Positions 52,006 through 60,711 of a DNA stretch of 64,000 nt are shown piece by piece. Each line of letters starts with the position of its first letter. Position 1 is the first letter of the stretch. This stretch comes from Bacillota bacterium (lineage in GTDB: Bacteria; Bacillota; Clostridia; DSM-8532): NCBI GenBank assembly GCA_023411795.1, contig JAEYOK010000015.1, forward strand, positions 1 to 64,000, in the 5' to 3' direction. A program made the position numbers and the translations under genes. Below the pieces are notes generated by a model. It was not told where the DNA came from and did not search any database. It saw only the letters and a list, made by a program, of their open reading frames with translations.

Positions 52006-53670
52006 ATGGACGACCTTATGAATTTCACCGTAGGCGGTTTACTGGAGGATGTTGCCAAGAAATACCCTGACAGGCTAGCTGTAAAATATACCGACCGGCC
52101 ATATGAGAGAACATGGAAAGAATTTAATGAGGAATCCACAAGGATTGCCAAAGGCCTGTTAAGTATGGGCATTACAAAAGGAGATCATGTAGCAATCTGG
52201 GCTACAAATTATCCTGAATGGCTCCTTTTGCTTTTTGCAACTGCAAAGATAGGTGCAATTCTGGTAACGGTAAATACCAACTATAAAATATTCGAACTGG
52301 AGTATTTGCTTCGCCAGTCTGATTCAAAATGCCTTGTTATGATAAAGGGTTTTAAGGATTCAGACTATGTTGGAATAATAAACGAGCTTTGTCCCACCTT
52401 GAAGGATAGTAAGCCCGGTGAACTAAATAATCCTATGCTTCCATATTTGAAGGATGTTATCTATGTCGGAGAAAATTGCCCTCCAGGTATGCATTGGTGG
52501 AATGATTTATATACCATGGCAGACAGTGTTACTGATGATGAATATTTAAGCATATATAACTCACTTTCTCCACATGAAACAATAAATATGCAATATACAT
52601 CAGGTACAACGGGCTTTCCCAAGGGTGTTATGCTATCCCATTTCAATATTATTAACAACGGCAAATGTATTGGTGATTGCATGAAGTTTACCGAAAATGA
52701 CAAGCTTTGTATACCGGTACCATTTTTTCATTGCTTTGGCCTTGTACTGGGCATCATGGCTTGTATAACTCATGGTACGTCTATGGTTCCGCTGGAATAC
52801 TACCAGCCTCTCAAGGTAATGGAGGCAGTACAAAATGAACAATGCACCGCTGTTCATGGAGTACCGACCATGTTCATCGCTATGCTGGAACATCCGGAGT
52901 TTAAGAAATTTAAGTTTCCGCAGCTAAGGACCGGTATTATGGCTGGCTCCCCGTGTCCCATAAAAGTAATGCAACAAGTTGTTGATGAAATGGGTGCAAG
53001 TGAAATAACCATAGCATACGGTCAGACTGAAGCATCACCGGTGTGTACACAAACAACTACATATGACTCTATTGAAATCCGTGTGTCCACAGTTGGAAGA
53101 GTTCTGCCTAATGTGAATGCAAAGGTCATAAATCCGGAGACAGGTGAAGAATGCCCGCCTAATGTTCCCGGCGAGTTTTGCACCAAAGGTTATCATGTTA
53201 TGAAAGGGTATTATAAAATGCCCGAAGCGACAGCGTTGGCTATCGATAAGGATGGATGGCTTCATACCGGAGATTTGGCAACTGTTGACGAAAATGGTTA
53301 CTATAAAATTACCGGTCGTATTAAGGATATGATTATTAGGGGAGGAGAAAATATCTACCCGAAAGAGATTGAGGAATTTCTCTATACATATCCTAAAATT
53401 AAGGACGTTCAGGTGATAGGGGTTCCCAGCAAACAGTATGGTGAAGAAATCATGGCCTGCATTATATTGAAAGAGGGAGAAACTTCTACAGAAGAAGAGA
53501 TAAAAGATTTGGTCAGAACCCATATGGCAAGGCACAAGACACCTAAGTATGTTAAATTTACAGATAGCTTCCCAATGACGGCCAGCGGAAAGATTCAGAA
53601 ATACAAAATGCGTGAGGTTGCCATAGAAGAATATAGTCTGCGTGACGATGCGGCCATTGAAACTGCATAA
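52006..53670 (+). CDS. Acyl-CoA synthetase (AMP-binding), T-box controlled
   Basis: 554 residues. ANL-family adenylating enzyme: P-loop-like YTSGTTGFPKGVMLSH (about 196-211), GYYKMPEAT and the C-terminal hinge ITGRIKDMIIRGGENIYPKEIEE, with the acyl-transfer Lys in TASGKIQKYKMRE. Most like medium/long-chain fatty acyl-CoA ligases. RBS AAGGAGGT. The T-box in front implies a link with amino-acid status, for example activation of a branched-chain acid related to leucine; this is inference. Confidence 0.9.
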   Translation: MDDLMNFTVGGLLEDVAKKYPDRLAVKYTDRPYERTWKEFNEESTRIAKGLLSMGITKGDHVAIWATNYPEWLLLLFATAKIGAILVTVNTNYKIFELEYLLRQSDSKCLVMIKGFKDSDYVGIINELCPTLKDSKPGELNNPMLPYLKDVIYVGENCPPGMHWWNDLYTMADSVTDDEYLSIYNSLSPHETINMQYTSGTTGFPKGVMLSHFNIINNGKCIGDCMKFTENDKLCIPVPFFHCFGLVLGIMACITHGTSMVPLEYYQPLKVMEAVQNEQCTAVHGVPTMFIAMLEHPEFKKFKFPQLRTGIMAGSPCPIKVMQQVVDEMGASEITIAYGQTEASPVCTQTTTYDSIEIRVSTVGRVLPNVNAKVINPETGEECPPNVPGEFCTKGYHVMKGYYKMPEATALAIDKDGWLHTGDLATVDENGYYKITGRIKDMIIRGGENIYPKEIEEFLYTYPKIKDVQVIGVPSKQYGEEIMACIILKEGETSTEEEIKDLVRTHMARHKTPKYVKFTDSFPMTASGKIQKYKMREVAIEEYSLRDDAAIETA

Positions 53671-53733
53671 GGCAGTGGGGTATTATATAAATAGTAGTGC
53701 CCATTTATTACTATAGAAAGGACGATGTTTATT

Positions 53734-54546
53734 ATGAAATTAGCATTCTCCACATTGGGTTGTCCGGGTTGGTCATGGGAAGAAATCTATGCTACTTGCA
53801 AAGATCTTGGTATTAACGGAATTGAAATAAGAGGTATTGAATCTGAAATTTTTGCACCTAATACCAAGCCTTTCAGAGAAGAAAATATAGAGAAAACATT
53901 GAGTATATTAAAAAAGCTGAATCTTGAGATACCCATGCTTACTTCTGCTGCATATCTTTTTGATGAAGAAAATGAGGAAGACGCATTAAATGAAGCCAAA
54001 GCATACATAGACTTAGCACAAAGAATAGGTACTCCATATATTAGAGTACTCGGAGACAAGGATGGTATGCCCGGTCCGGAACGTAACCTTGAGTTGGTAA
54101 AAACTCAATACCAAAAGATTTGTGACTATGCTTTAGATAAAAATGTATCGCCTTTGATTGAAACCAACGGTGTATTAGCTGATTCTAAAGTTATGGCAGC
54201 CTTTATCAAAGCTGTTGATCGGCCTAATTCCGGTATACTTTGGGATATCCATCATCCATACAGATATTTTAATGAAAGTCCCGAGGCTACCCTTAATTAT
54301 CTAGATGGAAAAATAAAATACCTCCATATAAAAGATTCGACTATTAAGGATGGTGTAGTCGTTTATCGTATGCTTGGTTATGGAGATGTTCCGGTTATGG
54401 ATTGCCTAAAGCAACTTAAAAATAATAGTTTTGATGGATATGTTTCATTGGAATGGGTGAAACGCTGGTGCCCTGATCTACAGGAGCCGGGTGTGGTGTT
54501 CTCTCATTATGTCAGCTATATGAGTTATCTGTTAAGACAAATTTAA
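53734..54546 (+). CDS. Sugar phosphate isomerase/epimerase-like TIM-barrel protein
   Basis: 270 residues; ATG at 53734 preferred over 53725 because of spacing from AAAGGAC. AP-endonuclease family 2 (xylose isomerase-like) barrel: FSTLGCPGWSWEEIYATCKDLGINGIEIRG, ILWDIHHPYRY (metal-binding His/Asp) and KYLHIKDS, SLEWVKRW. Catalysis on a sugar or keto-acid is probable but the substrate is unknown. It lies between the acyl-CoA synthetase and an amidohydrolase, probably the same operon. Confidence 0.8.
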   Translation: MKLAFSTLGCPGWSWEEIYATCKDLGINGIEIRGIESEIFAPNTKPFREENIEKTLSILKKLNLEIPMLTSAAYLFDEENEEDALNEAKAYIDLAQRIGTPYIRVLGDKDGMPGPERNLELVKTQYQKICDYALDKNVSPLIETNGVLADSKVMAAFIKAVDRPNSGILWDIHHPYRYFNESPEATLNYLDGKIKYLHIKDSTIKDGVVVYRMLGYGDVPVMDCLKQLKNNSFDGYVSLEWVKRWCPDLQEPGVVFSHYVSYMSYLLRQI

Positions 54547-54557
54547 GAAGGATAGAG

Positions 54558-55340
54558 ATGTATAGAATTATTGACTTTCATTCCCACGCCTTTCCCGAAG
54601 CAATTGCACAGAAGGCGGTAAACCATATAGGTAGTCACTATACTATAAAAATGTATGGTAAGGGGATTATAGCAGATCTGATAGCGAGTGCTGACGAAGC
54701 AGGCGTGGATTATGTGGTTATTCACTCTACAGCAACAAAAGCATCTCAAGTCAGGAATGTAAACGATTGGGTTTCTAGCAATGCAACTGGAAGGTTAATT
54801 GGCTTTGGCACTCTTCATCCCGATATGGATGACATAGAGGGTGAATTCGAAAGAATAATCTCTCTGGGGCTTAAGGGTATCAAGCTTCACCCTGATTTTC
54901 AAGGGTTTAATGCCGATGATCCTAAAATGGATAGAATATATTCTGTAATCGGAAACCGGCTTCCTCTTCTTATACACGCAGGAGATGAGAATCTGGACAG
55001 CTCATCTCCTAGGAGGCTTTCCAATGTATTGGATAAGTATCCTGACCTTACAATGATTGCGGCGCATCTGGGAGGTTTCAAGAACTGGAGGGAGGCCATG
55101 GACTGCCTAATCGGAAGAAATCTTTATCTTGATACCTCAAGCGCCATTCAGTATATGGATAAGGATTTTGCCACCAATCTTATTAAAGCTCACGGAACAG
55201 ATAAAGTGGTTTTTGGAACCGATTACCCCTCCATGTATCATTCTATTGAGCTGGAAGTATTCCATAAGCTTGGTTTAAATAATCAGGAAAAAGAGGATAT
55301 ACTATACAATAATGCGGCGAGGATACTTGGACTTGAATAA
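54558..55340 (+). CDS. Amidohydrolase-family metal-dependent hydrolase
   Basis: 260 residues. Metal-binding HSHAFPE (IIDFHSHAF) at the N terminus, IKLHPDFQGFNADD, LIHAGDENL, IAAHLGGFKNW and the catalytic-side Asp in FGTDYPSMYHSIELE. Amidohydrolase 2 (TIM-barrel, ACMSD/hydratase-like) family; reactions include decarboxylation and hydrolysis. Starts 11 nt after the TIM-barrel gene; ended by a strong terminator. Confidence 0.85.
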   Translation: MYRIIDFHSHAFPEAIAQKAVNHIGSHYTIKMYGKGIIADLIASADEAGVDYVVIHSTATKASQVRNVNDWVSSNATGRLIGFGTLHPDMDDIEGEFERIISLGLKGIKLHPDFQGFNADDPKMDRIYSVIGNRLPLLIHAGDENLDSSSPRRLSNVLDKYPDLTMIAAHLGGFKNWREAMDCLIGRNLYLDTSSAIQYMDKDFATNLIKAHGTDKVVFGTDYPSMYHSIELEVFHKLGLNNQEKEDILYNNAARILGLE

Positions 55341-55367
55341 ATGATATGATAGCAATATCGAACTATT

Positions 55368-55401
55368 AAAAAACATGTACAAGGGCTGTACATGTTTTTT
55401 T
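55368..55401 (+). terminator. Intrinsic terminator after amidohydrolase
   Basis: A 14-bp stem, AAAAAACATGTACA with its complement, around a five-base loop and followed by T. Confidence 0.92.
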
Positions 55402-55552
55402 AGAATTACCGCAGGAGACTACTGTGCCTGCAGGCCGCCGCTTAATAGCAATTTGCTTAATTAGGACTATACTAGTCATTGCCCATTATTTTTGGTACTA
55501 TATAGTAAGATGTTTATTACATATGTTCGAAAATGGGGGCATAAGGGCTAGC

Positions 55553-56284
55553 ATGCATTTAAATAAAAAAAATGAAATAGATGAAAATAATATTCCAAAG
55601 CATATTGCTATCATTATGGATGGTAATGGCAGATGGGCTAAAAAAAGAGGCCTTTCCAGAAGCATGGGCCATAAAGAGGGCTCGAGAACTCTCAAAAAAA
55701 TAGTTGAAGCCTGTTATAAGTTAGGCGTTAAATATCTTACCGTATATGCTTTTTCTACAGAAAATTGGTCCAGACCTAAAGATGAAGTAGATGAGCTTAT
55801 GAAGCTTCTTTTAGAGTATCTTAGAAATGCGGAGCGGGAATTAAAAGGGAAAAATGTTCGTATTAAAGTCATAGGCGAAAAGTCTAATCTACCCCAGGAG
55901 ATTATTAAGGAAGTTGAAAGGGTGGAGAAGAACACAGGACATATTCAAGGCCTTGATTTTATTATCGCGTTAAATTACGGTGGTCGCCAGGAACTTGTAG
56001 AGGCTGTTACACGAATAGTTGAAGATGTAAAGACCGGATTGATTTCAGAAATAGATGATAATGCCATATCCAATAGGCTTTATACCAAAGGCATACCTGA
56101 CCCTGATTTACTAATCCGTACAAGCGGGGAAATGCGGTTAAGCAATTTTTTAATTTGGCAGTGCAGTTATTCCGAGTTATATTTTTGTGATGTCTTGTGG
56201 CCTGATTTCAGCGAAAATCATCTTAAAGAGGCTATTTTAGCATATCAAGGAAGACAAAGGCGTTTTGGAGGTATCAAATGCTAA
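55553..56284 (+). CDS. uppS: Isoprenyl (undecaprenyl) diphosphate synthase UppS
   Basis: 243 residues from the ATG after AAGGG; upstream in-frame starts would add up to 43 hydrophobic residues not found in the family. HIAIIMDGNGRWAKKRGL holds the catalytic Asp; AFSTENWSRP and RTSGEMRLSNFLIWQCSYSE are the substrate-binding motifs. Cis-condensation of IPP onto FPP makes the undecaprenyl carrier lipid. First of the uppS-cdsA-dxr-rseP-ispG block. Confidence 0.94.
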   Translation: MHLNKKNEIDENNIPKHIAIIMDGNGRWAKKRGLSRSMGHKEGSRTLKKIVEACYKLGVKYLTVYAFSTENWSRPKDEVDELMKLLLEYLRNAERELKGKNVRIKVIGEKSNLPQEIIKEVERVEKNTGHIQGLDFIIALNYGGRQELVEAVTRIVEDVKTGLISEIDDNAISNRLYTKGIPDPDLLIRTSGEMRLSNFLIWQCSYSELYFCDVLWPDFSENHLKEAILAYQGRQRRFGGIKC

Positions 56285-57138
56285 CCAGAATTATCAGTGG
56301 TATTATCGCTGCGGCTGTATTAGTTGTAATATTGATTTTACCCCCCTATGTATTGGCTGCAACAGTGATGGCAGCCAGTATAATAGGGCTGTTTGAGTTT
56401 AGTAAAGCACTAAAAAATAAGAATACTAATATTGATTTACCTGTCAGCATAATAGCAGCTATTGCTATATCTGGAAAGGCCTATGTCTCTACATTGCCAC
56501 TAGGTCTTTACCCGGAACTATCAGTTTTTTTGAAAAGAGTATTTGCCCTGGAAAACCTTAATGCATTACTATACATCCTGATTGTTTATCTTTTTTGCAG
56601 GGTAATATTTGACGGTGCTCGTTGTCGTTTGGAGGACATGGCCTATACTTTAGTAGGGATTATATATATACCTTTTTTACTTTCTTTCGCCATTATGACA
56701 CGTAATTTGGAGAAAGGTCTTGAATCTATCTGGATTGTTCTGATTGGATCGTTAGTAACAGATATATTTGCGTATTTTGTCGGAGTAACTATAGGAAAAA
56801 CTAAAATAATTCCTCATATAAGCCCCAAAAAAACTGTCGAGGGTTCTATAGGAGGCGCTGTAGGATGCATGCTGGTTATGATTCTCTACGGTGCTGTATT
56901 TATAAACAGAGCGGGTTTTACCCCAATACCTCTTTATCATTTTGCAATTATGGGATTGCTGTGCGGTGTGGTGGCGCAGCTTGGAGACTGGGCTGCTTCA
57001 GCTATAAAAAGGAATACCGGGATAAAGGATTTCGGTAATTTAATACCCGGTCACGGAGGCATCATGGACAGGGTTGACAGTGTTGTTTTTGTAGCTCCAC
57101 TGATTTATATCTACATGAGCCTGTTTATGATAGTATAA
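56278..57138 (+). CDS. cdsA: Phosphatidate cytidylyltransferase CdsA
   Basis: 286 residues, about eight membrane helices. The signature GDWAASAIKRNTGIKDFGNLIPGHGGIMDRVDS (about 237-270) carries the metal-binding Asp residues. Makes CDP-diacylglycerol for phospholipids. Overlaps uppS by 7 nt. Confidence 0.95.
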   Translation: MLTRIISGIIAAAVLVVILILPPYVLAATVMAASIIGLFEFSKALKNKNTNIDLPVSIIAAIAISGKAYVSTLPLGLYPELSVFLKRVFALENLNALLYILIVYLFCRVIFDGARCRLEDMAYTLVGIIYIPFLLSFAIMTRNLEKGLESIWIVLIGSLVTDIFAYFVGVTIGKTKIIPHISPKKTVEGSIGGAVGCMLVMILYGAVFINRAGFTPIPLYHFAIMGLLCGVVAQLGDWAASAIKRNTGIKDFGNLIPGHGGIMDRVDSVVFVAPLIYIYMSLFMIV

Positions 57139-57190
57139 ATAACTAAGAGAGTACCTCATATCCAATACAGAAAGGGAACAAAAAATAATT

Positions 57191-58345
57191 ATGATAAATG
57201 GATTATCCATCCTAGGTTCAACCGGGTCTATAGGGTTACAAGCCTTGGATGTGTGCAAAAACCTTAATATAAAAGTTGTTTCATTAATTGCAAATTCTAA
57301 TGTAAAAGTGATGGAGGAGCAGATTAGGCAGTTTAAGCCTAAGATTGCCGCACTTTATGACGAAAAGGCTGCTGAAGTATTAAGATTAGCGGTAGGGGAT
57401 ACCAAAACCAAGGTTCTAAGCGGAATGGAAGGAGTTCTTGAGGCTGTTACCCATATTGATGCTGACACGGTATTGACTTCCGTTGTCGGAATCGCAGGAC
57501 TTATACCCACCGTTGCAGCAATTGAAGCAGGGAAGAATATTGCTCTATCCAATAAAGAAACCTTGGTTACAGCCGGGCCTATAATTACTGATTTAGTAAA
57601 AACAAAGGGTGTAAAGCTTTTTCCGGTAGATAGTGAACATTCTGCAATCTTTCAATGTCTTGCCGCAAACAGACATGAGGATGTTTCAAAGCTTATATTG
57701 ACAGCATCGGGAGGTCCGTTTAGAGGGTATACAAAGAAAGAGCTCGAAAATGTCACTGTTGAGCAGGCGTTAAACCACCCTAACTGGTCTATGGGGAGTA
57801 AAATAACAATAGATTCAGCCACTATGATGAACAAGGGACTGGAAGTTATAGAAGCCATGTGGCTATTCGATGTACCGTCCTCACAGATTGATGTAATTGT
57901 TCATCCCGAAAGCATAATTCATTCTATGGTTGCGTACAAGGACGGTTCCCTGATGGCGCAACTTGGGGCGCCGGATATGAGAATTCCAATTCAATTGGCT
58001 CTTTCATGGCCTCAAAGGGTTGATAACCCATATAAAAGGGTAAACTTTGAACAGTTGACAAAATTGACTTTTGAAAAACCTGATTTTGAAACCTTTGAAT
58101 CATTGAAATTAGCCTACGAGGCAGCGGAAATCGGCGGCACAATGCCATGCGCAATGAATGCTGCAAATGAAGTTGCCGTTGAGCTATTTTTGAAAGGGAA
58201 AATTAAGTTCCTACATATTACCGAGCTTATAAGACAGGTAATGAAAGCACATATTGTGAATAGTAAGCCTGTACTTAACGATATAATAGATACTGACCGG
58301 GCATCAAGAGAATTAGCCCGAAGCATTTTTAATGGGGGTTTTTAA
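57191..58345 (+). CDS. dxr: 1-deoxy-D-xylulose 5-phosphate reductoisomerase
   Basis: 384 residues. NADPH motif LGSTGSIGLQALDV, substrate loop VDSEHSAIFQCL, LTASGGPFRG and MNKGLEVIEAMWLF. Converts DXP to MEP, the second step of the MEP isoprenoid route. No gap separates it from rseP. Confidence 0.97.
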   Translation: MINGLSILGSTGSIGLQALDVCKNLNIKVVSLIANSNVKVMEEQIRQFKPKIAALYDEKAAEVLRLAVGDTKTKVLSGMEGVLEAVTHIDADTVLTSVVGIAGLIPTVAAIEAGKNIALSNKETLVTAGPIITDLVKTKGVKLFPVDSEHSAIFQCLAANRHEDVSKLILTASGGPFRGYTKKELENVTVEQALNHPNWSMGSKITIDSATMMNKGLEVIEAMWLFDVPSSQIDVIVHPESIIHSMVAYKDGSLMAQLGAPDMRIPIQLALSWPQRVDNPYKRVNFEQLTKLTFEKPDFETFESLKLAYEAAEIGGTMPCAMNAANEVAVELFLKGKIKFLHITELIRQVMKAHIVNSKPVLNDIIDTDRASRELARSIFNGGF

Positions 58346-59641
58346 ATGGGCATATTGGTAGCATTAATCGCATTGAGTATTTTAATATTTATCCATGAGT
58401 TGGGACATTTTATGGTAGCGAAAGCTGTCGGCATAAAAGTTCTTGAGTTTGCGCTGTTTATGGGGCCAAAGATTTTCTCTTTTCAAAAAGGAGAAACTGT
58501 ATATTCTCTAAGACTCATACCTATGGGCGGCTATTGTAAAATGGAAGGTGAGGGTGAAGCATCTGATGATTCCAGAGCTTTTTCCAATCAAGCAATTTGG
58601 AAACGCGCCCTTGTTGTTGCGGCAGGTCCTATAATGAATATTTTGACGGCATTTATTTTCGCATGCATAGTTTTACTAAATTCCGGTTTTTATACAAATA
58701 AGATTACCGAATTTATTGAAAACTCTCCTATTGAACAGGCTGGAGCTGAGATTGGAGATAAATTTATATCCTACGACGGGAAAAAGATTCAGGATCCCGC
58801 ATGGGATTTGAATATTTTTATGTATGGCGAGGATGGTTCTGCAAAAGAGTTAGTTTATTTTGATGTAAGCCGGAATGAAAAGGTTACAAAGGTAATAGTA
58901 CCAGGCAAAACTGAAACCCGTTACAGGCTCGGTTTTTCAGCAAAGGTTATAGATGATACCGGAACAAATATAATAGAGATGATTGAGACAGATTCTCCCA
59001 TTCAAAAAGCAGGAATGAGACGTGGGGATAAAATAATTAAGCTTGACGATACATCGGTAAACTCTACTGTTGACATACAGAATTATTTAAACAAAACACG
59101 CGAGGATAAAACAGCTCCTGTTACCATAACTGTTGAGCGAAATGGGAAGGTTCTAATATTTGAGAATATAATTCCTTTTTCAGATTTTCAATATACCTTG
59201 GGTATTGATTTGGAACATAAAAAAGGAAACATTCTGGAAGTCGCAGGAGCCTCTTTCAGGTACTGTATATCAACGACAAGATATGTTCTGACAACACTAA
59301 AATGGCTTTTTACAGGAGTAATCTCAATGAAGGAGCTCTCCGGTCCCGTTGGAATTATTGGAACTGTCAGTAGTGTGGTAGAGACCCAAAAGACTATTGG
59401 TGATGCTCTACTTAATCTGATTTCTATAAGTGGTTTAATAAGTATAAATCTTGGAATTATGAACTTAATACCGTTTCCGGCTCTTGATGGCAGTATGCTT
59501 CTGATCCTTCTTATAGAGAAAATCAGAGGAAAGCCAATCCCTCAGGAAAGAGTCGGGATAATATCCTTTGTCGGTTTTATTCTTCTTATCGGGGTACTTA
59601 TAATTACGTTGTTTAATGACATCCCCAGATTATTTTTCTAG
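58346..59641 (+). CDS. rseP: Site-2 protease RseP (M50 family)
   Basis: 431 residues. Zinc motif HELGH (IFIHELGHFMV, about 18-22), two PDZ-like regions (about 125-175 and 195-265) and the membrane NxxPxPxLDG motif MNLIPFPALDGS (about 373). Cuts membrane-embedded regulators or signal peptides. Direct junction with dxr. Confidence 0.94.
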   Translation: MGILVALIALSILIFIHELGHFMVAKAVGIKVLEFALFMGPKIFSFQKGETVYSLRLIPMGGYCKMEGEGEASDDSRAFSNQAIWKRALVVAAGPIMNILTAFIFACIVLLNSGFYTNKITEFIENSPIEQAGAEIGDKFISYDGKKIQDPAWDLNIFMYGEDGSAKELVYFDVSRNEKVTKVIVPGKTETRYRLGFSAKVIDDTGTNIIEMIETDSPIQKAGMRRGDKIIKLDDTSVNSTVDIQNYLNKTREDKTAPVTITVERNGKVLIFENIIPFSDFQYTLGIDLEHKKGNILEVAGASFRYCISTTRYVLTTLKWLFTGVISMKELSGPVGIIGTVSSVVETQKTIGDALLNLISISGLISINLGIMNLIPFPALDGSMLLILLIEKIRGKPIPQERVGIISFVGFILLIGVLIITLFNDIPRLFF

Positions 59642-59649
59642 GTGGTAAA

Positions 59650-60711
59650 ATGGATAGCTTTAATGTACGAAAGAAAACTAAAAAGGTAAGGGTTGGGAAT
59701 CTCTATATTGGCGGTGATGCCCCTATAAGTATCCAATCCATGACTAATACAAAAACCTGCGATGTAAAGGCTACTGTAGAACAAATTCAAGCGCTGACTG
59801 AGGCCGGATGCGATATCGTCAGAGTGGCTGTACCTGATATGGAGGCTGCTCAGGCTATTAAAGAGATTAAGAGTCAAATAATATTACCTCTAGTAGCAGA
59901 CATTCACTTTGATTACAAGCTTGCTTTAAAAGCTATGGAAAACGGGGCCGATAAAATCCGGATAAATCCGGGTAATATCGGTTCAGTTGAGCGCGTTAAA
60001 GAGGTCGTGCAAATGGCCCAAGAAAAGGATATTCCTATTAGAATCGGAGTTAATAGCGGCTCTTTGGAGAAAGAGCTGCTGGAGAAATATGGACATGTAT
60101 GTGCCGAAGCTCTTGTGGAGAGCGCTTTGGGACATGTAAGAATTCTTGAGGACCTAATTTTTTATAACACTATAATATCTATTAAATCCTCAGATGTACC
60201 GATGTCAATTAAAGCTCATCAAATTCTGTCTGAGAAAACAGATTATCCTCTCCACATAGGTGTGACCGAAGCCGGGACACCATACGGCGGGGCAATAAAG
60301 TCAGCGGTTGGCATCGGTGCTATGCTACTTTCCGGGATTGGTGATACAATAAGGGTTTCACTTACCGGAGATCCGGTTCTGGAAATAAAAGCTGCAAAAG
60401 AGATTCTAAAGGCATGCGGGTTATATAAAAAAGGTATAGTGTTTGTTTCATGCCCCACCTGCGGGCGCACTCAGATAAACCTTATTGATATTGCCGAAAA
60501 AGTGGAAAAGGCTCTTGAACACATTGATAAACCCATAAAAGTAGCAGTTATGGGCTGTGTTGTCAATGGCCCCGGTGAAGCACGGGAAGCTGATATTGGT
60601 ATTGCCGGAGGTAAGGATTCGGCAGTAATATTTAAAAAAGGCCAGATACTACGCAAGGTTTCAGAAAGCGAGGTAGTAGATGCCCTTTTGGATGAGATTA
60701 AAAAGCTGTAA
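59650..60711 (+). CDS. ispG: HMB-diphosphate synthase IspG
   Basis: 353 residues. TIM barrel plus iron-sulfur domain: VSCPTCGRTQ and MGCVVNGPGEAREADIG carry the cluster cysteines and Glu. Penultimate MEP-pathway enzyme (MEcPP to HMBPP). Its last 14 nt overlap the 3' end of the convergent asparagine-synthetase-like gene. Confidence 0.97.
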   Translation: MDSFNVRKKTKKVRVGNLYIGGDAPISIQSMTNTKTCDVKATVEQIQALTEAGCDIVRVAVPDMEAAQAIKEIKSQIILPLVADIHFDYKLALKAMENGADKIRINPGNIGSVERVKEVVQMAQEKDIPIRIGVNSGSLEKELLEKYGHVCAEALVESALGHVRILEDLIFYNTIISIKSSDVPMSIKAHQILSEKTDYPLHIGVTEAGTPYGGAIKSAVGIGAMLLSGIGDTIRVSLTGDPVLEIKAAKEILKACGLYKKGIVFVSCPTCGRTQINLIDIAEKVEKALEHIDKPIKVAVMGCVVNGPGEAREADIGIAGGKDSAVIFKKGQILRKVSESEVVDALLDEIKKL

